Below are positions 1-4,815 of a DNA stretch of 11,370 nucleotides, piece after piece. The stretch spans positions 1 through 11,370 of the forward strand of contig CACZSB010000107.1 of the NCBI GenBank assembly GCA_902783765.1, written 5' to 3'. Positions within the stretch are counted from its first letter, which is position 1, and each line of letters begins with the position of its first letter. Under the pieces are notes generated by a model. It was not told the DNA's origin. It worked only from the letters and a program-made list of their open reading frames with translations, and made no database searches. The position numbers were made by a program, and so were the translations under genes. Source of the DNA: an uncultured Lachnospiraceae bacterium (lineage in GTDB: Bacteria; Bacillota; Clostridia; Lachnospirales; Lachnospiraceae).

Positions 1-471
1 CCAGTGATATCCATCTTCCCCGGACTGATCAAAATGGGTGGCCACCAGCACCGGAAAGCCTGGCCAGAAAGTCTTGGCTGCCTCCACGCCCAGGGCGTGG
101 CATTTCTCCCGGCTCATCAGGCGGGTATCCTCCTCCGGGAAGGCCTGGATATAATGCTTGTATTTGAGCACGTTATAGCCAACCGTCTGGCCGTGGATCG
201 CTGCGATGGTACGGCAACGGTCGGAAAACCGCTCCCGCAGCGCCAGCTCATGATTATCTGAGGCGGAAAAGCCCTTTAAAACCCCCTGGCCTGTCATATC
301 CTCGGTATTCAGGGAAGTTAAAAGCACATCCCTGGCCTGCTTTTCCCGGCCCTCCTTCACGACCCGGCCATCCTCATCCCGCTGGTATTTAAGATAATCC
401 TCCAGCTTGTCAGGCTTGGCATGGCCAACAGAGGTGCCCCGGGGCGTTGTCACTGCTTTAAAAATCGCCAT
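1..471 (-). CDS. MobP/VirD2-type conjugative relaxase, N-terminal part (cut by window edge)
   Basis: This is the first 157 residues of a DNA relaxase; the rest lies beyond position 1. Relaxases of this family nick one strand at oriT through a tyrosine and stay bound to the 5' end as it is transferred. The segment KLEDYLKYQ (residues 22-30) supplies candidate catalytic tyrosines, Y26 or Y29. VLVATHFDQSGEDGYHW (141-157) is the start of the metal-binding motif that in the family continues as HxH or HNH; the second histidine cluster is just off the window. The start is the ATG at 471, with GAGGAG upstream (TGAGGAGATAAGACATG). That ATG lies inside the last codons of the MobC-like gene, an overlap of 14 bp, so the two are probably translationally coupled. 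The family call is by motif and by position directly after a MobC-like gene, which is the usual arrangement. Completeness of the protein cannot be judged here. Confidence 0.85.
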   Translation of the reverse strand, partial: MAIFKAVTTPRGTSVGHAKPDKLEDYLKYQRDEDGRVVKEGREKQARDVLLTSLNTEDMTGQGVLKGFSASDNHELALRERFSDRCRTIAAIHGQTVGYNVLKYKHYIQAFPEEDTRLMSREKCHALGVEAAKTFWPGFPVLVATHFDQSGEDGYHW

Positions 472-1429
472 GTCTTATCTCCTCAATAGCCGCTTCCAGC
501 TTTTCCGTCACCGCCAGCAGCTTATCCTGGGCTTTATCCAGCTTCTCCTCCCCCTCATCGATGCGCCTTAGCTGGGCTTTTACCAGTTTTTTCCCTGCGC
601 CCATGGCCAGGAAGGGATCGTCGATCAGATCCCGCAGGCGGCGATTGATCGTCAAAAGCTCATCCCCGATGCCGCTGATGATTTCGGAGAGCCGCAGGAT
701 ATCTCCCGCCAGATCTGCGCCCAGGGAGAGGAAAATCACCCCGGCCACGCAGCTTCTGACCAGCCGGGAGCGATTGAGCGCTTTCCCGCTCATCCGGCTT
801 TCCCGCTCGGCCATCCGCCAGATATATTTGCACTGGGTGGATGTGATCCGGACAAAGCCCTGGCTGTTTATGTATTCCTCCTGATCCAGGCGTCCCATCA
901 GCGATTCATAGGCCCGGATGCTGCTTTCGATCCCTAAGTCCTCGATGGGATCTGTGGGGGAACGGCTCTCCTGCATCTGGGCTGCTGCCGCCTCGGCCAC
1001 CGCCACCAGGTCCGTCCGGAAGATCTGCAGGCGATCCAGATATTTCTGGAGCCCCGCCAGGCTCTCATGAAGCTCCGGCCTGATCTCCTCCAGAAAAGGG
1101 TTATCCACCAGCGCACTCAGGTTATGCCGGGTCATCACCACCAGGTTTTCCACACTGGCCCCGATCCGGTGCAAATCTTTCAGGGTTTGAAGAAAATCTG
1201 TGTTCAAACTGATCTTCCCACCCCCGCAAAGGCTCATCCGGACGATCCGGCTCATGGTCAGCCAGTTGGAGGACGAGGCCGCCTGGGATAGGAGACTCTT
1301 TTCGCTGGGCCTCATCCTCCAGTGCAGGACCTTTGTGTATAACTCCCGCCCGTCCCGGCCGAAGCGGGGCTCCCCTGTATAATTCTTAAGTTTCCTGGAT
1401 TCCATTTTTTTCTCTTTTGTTTTAGCCAT
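458..1429 (-). CDS. MobC-like relaxosome accessory protein with two tandem units
   Basis: A 323-residue protein directly upstream of the relaxase, the usual place of MobC-type relaxosome proteins, which bind near oriT and help the relaxase nick. Typical MobC proteins are about 100-150 residues; this one is roughly double. Two halves can be aligned: residues 60-113 match 221-274 without gaps at a constant offset of 161 residues, with 16 of 54 identical. Landmarks are SRIVRMSLCG versus SRLVRSCVAG (ribbon-helix-helix-like end of a helix) and ALVDNPFL versus DLIDDPFL. The C-terminus (about 285-318) is rich in Lys, Glu and Ala and looks helical or coiled-coil. The start is uncertain: the ATG at 1429 has GAGAGA almost adjacent, while the ATG at 1405 (residue 9) has GAGA at better spacing. 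The MobC call rests on position and the pattern of the first half; the duplication is seen directly. Confidence 0.72.
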   Translation of the reverse strand: MAKTKEKKMESRKLKNYTGEPRFGRDGRELYTKVLHWRMRPSEKSLLSQAASSSNWLTMSRIVRMSLCGGGKISLNTDFLQTLKDLHRIGASVENLVVMTRHNLSALVDNPFLEEIRPELHESLAGLQKYLDRLQIFRTDLVAVAEAAAAQMQESRSPTDPIEDLGIESSIRAYESLMGRLDQEEYINSQGFVRITSTQCKYIWRMAERESRMSGKALNRSRLVRSCVAGVIFLSLGADLAGDILRLSEIISGIGDELLTINRRLRDLIDDPFLAMGAGKKLVKAQLRRIDEGEEKLDKAQDKLLAVTEKLEAAIEEIRHGDF

Positions 1430-1495
1430 TCTCTCTTTTGGGTATATATTCCTTTATAGCTCGCCATGCAGCCCACTCCGCCCTGAAAAAGCTGA
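1430..1495. promoter_or_regulatory. Intergenic gap upstream of mobC; candidate oriT or MobC-binding region
   Basis: This 66-bp gap is the only noncoding DNA near the relaxase and MobC genes, and oriT in many elements of this type lies just upstream of mobC. It contains GGTATATATTCC at 1441-1452, a near-palindrome with one mismatched pair, next to an AT-rich stretch with TATAAA on the minus strand at about 1454-1459. No convincing -35 box and no nic-site consensus that I recognise is present. Assignment as oriT is inference from position only. Confidence 0.25.
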
Positions 1496-2185
1496 TTAAC
1501 GAGGCGGTCTGAAGATTCCGGTGCCGTGTCCGGGAGAGGGCGTATCTTCTATGAGGGCTGAGGGGCGCAGGATGACCCTTGCCGCCTTCCTGCCGGCCTT
1601 CTTCTTGAATGCCCGGGCGATCTTAAGGGCCTTTAACCGTCCTTCAATGGCCTCCTCTGTGGTTCGGACATAGTAGCAATGGCTTCTGTATGCCCGGGTA
1701 TCCTTATAATGGCGACGGTGCACATCAATCAGCCCCCGCTCTACCAGGGCCGGAATATCCTTCTTATACAGGGAGCTGGCGGCAACTCCCAGCTCCTTTT
1801 CCATTTTCCGGTAGGATTGATAGGCACAGCGAAGCCGGCCGCATTTACAAAGAAGATACGCATATAACTTTAGAAGCCTTGGCGCATCCTTAAGGCGAAC
1901 GATGGCCGCGGCGGGCACCATGGTAAAGACCGCGCCCCTTGGCCGGGGAAGATTAAGCCGCCAGCTGTGGCGGGTGATCATCTGAAGATACCCCTTCTCC
2001 ATCAAGGATTTCCGCACCCTTCGGGAGCTTCCGTCGGAAAGCCCCGTGTCCCGCATCTGCTCAAAATAGCCCCGGTGAAAGATATGATTTCCAAAGGGAG
2101 CATAGGTGAGCACATAGGCCAGTTCCATGGGATTGAGTGTCAATATGAGCTCCTTAGATATATAGACATTTCGCTGCACAAACAT
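1496..2185 (-). CDS. DNA-binding protein with two winged-helix-like domains (replication-initiator-like)
   Basis: A 229-residue basic protein. The start is the ATG at 2185, chosen because AAGGAG sits six bases upstream; an upstream in-frame ATG at 2284 lies inside the preceding gene and has no support. Two helix-turn-helix or winged-helix stretches can be seen. The first is at about residues 18-75: helix ELAYVLTYAP, then TGLSDGSSRRVRKSLMEKGY and a wing. The second is at about 100-165: LKLYAYLLCKC, then KMEKELGVAASSLYKKDIPA and LVERGLIDVHRR. This paired layout resembles plasmid initiator proteins and DnaD-like regulators, but no specific family is recognised. The tail (190-229) is rich in Lys and Arg, then Pro and Gly. 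It sits between the 501-aa gene (10-bp gap) and the MobC-like gene, so a role in element replication, oriT processing or operon control is plausible but unproven. Confidence 0.65.
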   Translation of the reverse strand: MFVQRNVYISKELILTLNPMELAYVLTYAPFGNHIFHRGYFEQMRDTGLSDGSSRRVRKSLMEKGYLQMITRHSWRLNLPRPRGAVFTMVPAAAIVRLKDAPRLLKLYAYLLCKCGRLRCAYQSYRKMEKELGVAASSLYKKDIPALVERGLIDVHRRHYKDTRAYRSHCYYVRTTEEAIEGRLKALKIARAFKKKAGRKAARVILRPSALIEDTPSPGHGTGIFRPPR

Positions 2186-2191
2186 ATTTTT

Positions 2192-2197
2192 CTCCTT
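2192..2197 (-). promoter_or_regulatory. Shine-Dalgarno for the winged-helix gene
   Basis: AAGGAG on the minus strand, six bases before the ATG at 2185. It overlaps the stop codon of the 501-aa gene (2196-2198) and decides the start against the longer frame that opens at 2284. Confidence 0.75.
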
Positions 2198-3701
2198 ACC
2201 GCCCAAGGCCGGATTCCCAGGCCTGCTCCTCACTTTCTTTCTCCTCGGAAGCGGGCCGGCCTTCCGCCGCCTCTTCCCTGCCAAAGAAGACCTCTTCCGC
2301 CTGCTGCATCATGAGGCCGTTCCTTTGGAAGTCCTCCATATCGCCATAGGCCTTTTCCAGGGTCACGGTCAGATCCAGGGCCAGGCGGTGGCTGTCGGCG
2401 GCGCCGGCTTTAATGAGATCCTGATAAGCCCTCTCCAGATCCTTTTCACTCCCCACGCTTAAGCTCCCATAGGCCTGCAGCTCGATGGCAGCGGCATAAA
2501 CCTCTGCCCGTAAGGCCAGATCTGCAGCCCCGTCCTCCCTGGATGCGCCGGCGGCCATTTCCTTAAGGAAAAGCTCCCGGGCCGCCGGATAGAGCTGATC
2601 CACCGCCTCCCGGCCATCGCTAAGATCCATGGAAAGCCCCTTTTTAACCAGGGGCGGAATTATGCCAGGTCTTCCGCTCATGCAAAGCCTGGAAGATAAG
2701 CTGTTTCCGGCATCCGTCTGCCGGATATCGAAATACTCATAGATTCCGCCCTTGGGGCCGGAGATCAGGATGGGGCTTTCCCCGGGCCTGATCAGAATGG
2801 GGGCCTTGGCCAGGCGTTTTCCCTTTTCATCGGGCAGCCCGTCCCCATACTCCGCCCTGGTGGCCAGAAAACAGGCCGTGGGTGCCTGGGCTCTGATCTG
2901 GGCGATCTCCCGAAGGGTAAAGCGCTTAATAAAGCGCAGGGCAAAGGCGATCTCCCGGGCCAGGTCTTCCTTGTGAAGGATAAACTCCGCCTCCGGCAGA
3001 TATTTTTTCGGATCAGGCTTGACAATGGCCCGGCTTTGTCGTAAGATAATACCCGAAGCGACGCCGAAGGCGCGGAGGGATGAGACCTCCGGTTCCCCCG
3101 AGTTGCTTCTTTCTTTATTCCAGTAAAGCAGCAGATCTTTCTGATTCCGGATCCAGGAAGCAAAATCCTTCTTCCCATAAAAGCTTAGGAGACAATTGGA
3201 AGGAATATACTTTCCCTGCCACCGGGCTACCCCGCCCAGCTTCACATTGGCCAGGACAGGGTTTTTCTGGGCATCCCTCATCCCCAAAACCAGGCTGATG
3301 CTGTCGTGGCGGGAGATGGAATCCAGGACGGCCAGGGGCCTTTTAAGCTCATAAGGCAGCCGCTTTACCTGGGCCACTGTAATCCCATAATCCCTCATCA
3401 CATGCAGCAGATGCTTTCCGGTGATGGATATGGGAAACTGACTTAGCCCCAGGCCTTCGCAGAGAAGATCCGGCGTACTTCCCACGATGAGCGCATGGTT
3501 TTGGCCGCTCCTGGTCCCGGATAAAAAGGCATCCACATGTCGGCAAAAGGAAAGATATGCCCGGTACTCCCTGGCCTTCTCCATTATCATTGCTTCCGGA
3601 AGCTCCCCGGTATTTTTGGGAAGCCGCTCCGGGGCGGGAAGCTCCGCCTGTGCCTCATAAGCCCTGATATCCTCCAGGGCCTTGATCAATTTCTCGTCCA
3701 T
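2196..3701 (-). CDS. 501-aa probable polyvalent protein: MuF-C-like domain plus ArdC-N-like ssDNA-binding region
   Basis: A cytosolic protein with no signal peptide or membrane segment. Residues about 70-201 carry a pattern I associate with the MuF C-terminal (BECR-fold-like) domain of phage and polyvalent proteins: LIVGSTPDLLCEGLG (71-85), VKRLPYELKRPLAVLDS (112-128), SNCLLSFYGKKD (168-179) and LLYWNKERSNS (191-201). Residues about 262-330 resemble the N-terminal domain of ArdC antirestriction proteins: FTLREIAQIRAQAPTACFLA, then a run ending GIYEYFDIRQTDAG (319-332). No HExxH zinc-protease motif, as in full ArdC, is present. Residues 365-460 are helical and Ala/Leu-rich; the tail is Glu-rich. 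The ATG at 3701 has GAGGTAGAAAG before it. The gene follows ssb by 34 bp. A role in single-stranded DNA handling or in protecting the element on entry is inferred; whether the MuF-C-like part is catalytic is unknown. Both domain calls are from memory of family patterns, so moderate confidence. Confidence 0.5.
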   Translation of the reverse strand: MDEKLIKALEDIRAYEAQAELPAPERLPKNTGELPEAMIMEKAREYRAYLSFCRHVDAFLSGTRSGQNHALIVGSTPDLLCEGLGLSQFPISITGKHLLHVMRDYGITVAQVKRLPYELKRPLAVLDSISRHDSISLVLGMRDAQKNPVLANVKLGGVARWQGKYIPSNCLLSFYGKKDFASWIRNQKDLLLYWNKERSNSGEPEVSSLRAFGVASGIILRQSRAIVKPDPKKYLPEAEFILHKEDLAREIAFALRFIKRFTLREIAQIRAQAPTACFLATRAEYGDGLPDEKGKRLAKAPILIRPGESPILISGPKGGIYEYFDIRQTDAGNSLSSRLCMSGRPGIIPPLVKKGLSMDLSDGREAVDQLYPAARELFLKEMAAGASREDGAADLALRAEVYAAAIELQAYGSLSVGSEKDLERAYQDLIKAGAADSHRLALDLTVTLEKAYGDMEDFQRNGLMMQQAEEVFFGREEAAEGRPASEEKESEEQAWESGLGR

Positions 3702-3735
3702 CTTTCTACCTCACGAAAAGCCAAGTACCGCCTTT

Positions 3736-4161
3736 TTAGCCCTCTTTGGGAAGGGGCAGATCCTCGCCCGGCGTTTCACCCGCCGGGACGGGCTCTTCCT
3801 CCTTCGCTTCCGGGGCCTCCCCGGCGTCCTTTCCCTTCACAAAGCGCACATCGTCCACCTTCAGGTAGGTTTGGCTGCCTTTCTCGCCGCTTTCTTTCTC
3901 CCAGGTATCTACCCGGATCTCGCCCTCTACAAAAATGGGATCTCCCTTCTTAAAGTACCGGGCCACAAACTGGGCCTGGTGCTTAAAGACCACGCAGCGG
4001 ATAAAATCCGTCTTCCTGTTCCCGTCCGCCTCCATATAGGAGCGGGAGATGGCCACGGTGAAGTTGCAGACGAAATTGTCTTCGCCGATGGCCTTAAGCT
4101 CCGGATTCCGCACCAGCCTTCCGGCTGCCATGGCCTTGTTGAGATTGAAGTTCACTGACAT
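3736..4161 (-). CDS. ssb: Single-stranded DNA-binding protein
   Basis: A 141-residue SSB of the bacterial OB-fold type, which would coat single-stranded DNA during transfer or replication of the element. The OB fold spans about residues 5-110. Family landmarks are GRLVRNPELKAI (14-25), FVCNFTVAISRSY (30-42), DFIRCVVFKHQAQFVARYFK (52-71), GDPIFVEGEIRVDTW (73-87) and TYLKVDDVRFV near the end of the fold. The linker is Glu/Pro/Ala-rich. The C-terminus ends EDLPLPKEG and not with the usual DDIPF-type acidic tip, so binding to host partners that read the tip may be changed. The ATG at 4161 is preceded by AAAGGAGG with nine-base spacing (4171-4178). Ribosome site and start lie inside the preceding 199-aa gene, an overlap of 68 bp. 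An SSB beside mobilisation genes is common in conjugative elements. Confidence 0.93.
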   Translation of the reverse strand: MSVNFNLNKAMAAGRLVRNPELKAIGEDNFVCNFTVAISRSYMEADGNRKTDFIRCVVFKHQAQFVARYFKKGDPIFVEGEIRVDTWEKESGEKGSQTYLKVDDVRFVKGKDAGEAPEAKEEEPVPAGETPGEDLPLPKEG

Positions 4162-4693
4162 TTTCCTGTTCCTCCTTTAGTTTTGTTTCTATGATTTCAC
4201 GGGCAAAGCCCGGGGTATCCGGAACCCTTAAGAGGGCCCTTAAAATCATGCACCGCTCGCTTTTCCTTAAAACAGAGAATGGTTTAAGGAATTTCATGGG
4301 CACCATGTGGCCCATCTCCACGCCTCCGGTCTTATGAGGGATATAAAAGAGCCCTCCATTATCGTTTAAAAGGATGCACTTGCCGTACACGCTGCCGATG
4401 GATATGCTCACCATCTCATCCGGATCCCGGCTGATCATGGGCAGGGCCCTGTTCCTTTTTAAGCAGTCCAGGAGCAGCCTCAGCTCATCTGATAACCGCT
4501 CTTTAAGTGCCCTGGTCTTTATGAGGGCTTCTTCCCCTTCCCTTTTAGCTGAAACAAAGGAGAAAAAATGCGGCAGGGGCCGCAGGGCAGCCAGGGCTGC
4601 CACTTCGTCATTTTCCCTTTTGATCAGCTCCGATAAGGCCTTCCGGCAGTAGTCCAGGGATAAATCCTTAAAGGAGCGGGAAGGATCCTGCAT
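4094..4693 (-). CDS. Unrecognised 199-aa protein between virD4 and ssb
   Basis: I do not recognise the family. The protein is soluble-looking, with a helical N-terminal half (residues 8-85; for example LDYCRKALSELIKRENDEVA and a Lys/Arg/Glu/Leu-rich stretch to about 82). A beta-rich centre follows (95-130: MVSISIGSVYGKCILLNDNG, then FYIPHKTGG). After that comes a second helical section (134-175, with MVPMKFLKPFSVLRKSERCM) and a polar Gln/Ser/Gly-rich tail. No membrane segment or nucleotide-binding motif is visible. The start is the ATG at 4693, chosen for AAAAGGAGG six bases upstream (4700-4708); an in-frame ATG at 4783 would extend it by 30 residues into the tRNA-like element but has poorer support. 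Its last 22 codons overlap the start of ssb in another frame. The position after the coupling protein suggests a transfer or DNA-processing accessory role, but this is only context. Confidence 0.8.
   Translation of the reverse strand: MQDPSRSFKDLSLDYCRKALSELIKRENDEVAALAALRPLPHFFSFVSAKREGEEALIKTRALKERLSDELRLLLDCLKRNRALPMISRDPDEMVSISIGSVYGKCILLNDNGGLFYIPHKTGGVEMGHMVPMKFLKPFSVLRKSERCMILRALLRVPDTPGFAREIIETKLKEEQENVSELQSQQGHGSRKAGAESGA
4171..4178 (-). promoter_or_regulatory. Shine-Dalgarno of ssb, inside the upstream gene
   Basis: AAAGGAGG on the minus strand, nine bases before the ssb ATG at 4161. It lies about 80 bp inside the end of the 199-aa gene, so ribosomes translating that gene must pass over the ssb start site. 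Confidence 0.75.
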
Positions 4694-4699
4694 GATGTG

Positions 4700-4708
4700 C
4701 CTCCTTTT
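4700..4708 (-). promoter_or_regulatory. Shine-Dalgarno of the 199-aa gene
   Basis: AAAAGGAGG on the minus strand, six bases before the ATG at 4693. It follows an A-rich leader directly downstream of the tRNA-like element and decides the start against the longer frame opening at 4783. Confidence 0.75.
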
Positions 4709-4721
4709 CTTTTTTTGTTTA

Positions 4722-4809
4722 TGCGACGGGGCGGAGTCGAACCGCCCGGCAGCCATCTGAGGAAGGTTGGTAGGAAAACTCATAAGCTTCCGATCCCCGG
4801 ATCCGCCGC
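4722..4809 (-). tRNA. tRNA-like element or degenerate tRNA, 88 nt, class II length
   Basis: On the minus strand, GCGGCGG (4809-4803) can pair over seven positions with CCGTCGC (4729-4723), one pair being G-T. That 3' strand directly follows a T-arm-like hairpin with stem GGCGG/CCGCC and loop TTCGACT, which matches the conserved TTCRANY loop of tRNAs. An A in the discriminator position follows (4722), then TAA; CCA is not encoded. The length of 88 nt fits tRNAs with a long variable arm. The other half is poor: the best D-arm is TCCG/CGGA with a five-base loop, without the usual loop consensus. The anticodon arm around GGAAG...TTTCC leaves a nine-base loop, so no anticodon can be assigned. The element begins six bases after the virD4 stop and ends just before the leader of the next gene. 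It may be a tRNA pseudogene, a tRNA mimic or an RNA-processing site. The acceptor and T-arm pairing are seen directly; function is unknown. Confidence 0.4.
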
Positions 4810-4815
4810 GAATGC

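Noticed and set aside
1400..1467. Small reading frame from an ATG near 1467 on the minus strand, running into mobC in another frame.
   Set aside because: No ribosome site, no recognisable sequence, and it would overlap most of the mobC start region; more likely noncoding.
2186..2284. Longer start (ATG at 2284) for the winged-helix gene.
   Set aside because: It lies wholly inside the end of the 501-aa gene and gives a low-complexity basic leader; AAGGAG at 2192-2197 supports the ATG at 2185.
4728..4748. The GC-rich hairpin of the T-arm as a Rho-independent terminator after virD4.
   Set aside because: On the minus strand it is followed by CGTCGCATAAAC, without a run of T residues.
4694..4783. 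Longer start (ATG at 4783) for the 199-aa gene.
   Set aside because: It would run through the tRNA-like element, while the ATG at 4693 has a near-perfect AAAAGGAGG six bases upstream.
4722..4809. Reading the tRNA-like region on the plus strand as a Met/Ile2 tRNA (loop CTCATAA, anticodon CAT).
   Set aside because: On the plus strand the T-arm has no TTC loop and the D-arm is not tRNA-like. The TTCGACT loop is only in place on the minus strand, which is also the strand of the operon.
4722..4809. Selenocysteine tRNA, because the T-arm GGTTCGACTCC resembles it.
   Set aside because: The acceptor-plus-T length is the normal 7+5, the D-stem is not the long form, and no TCA anticodon loop is present.
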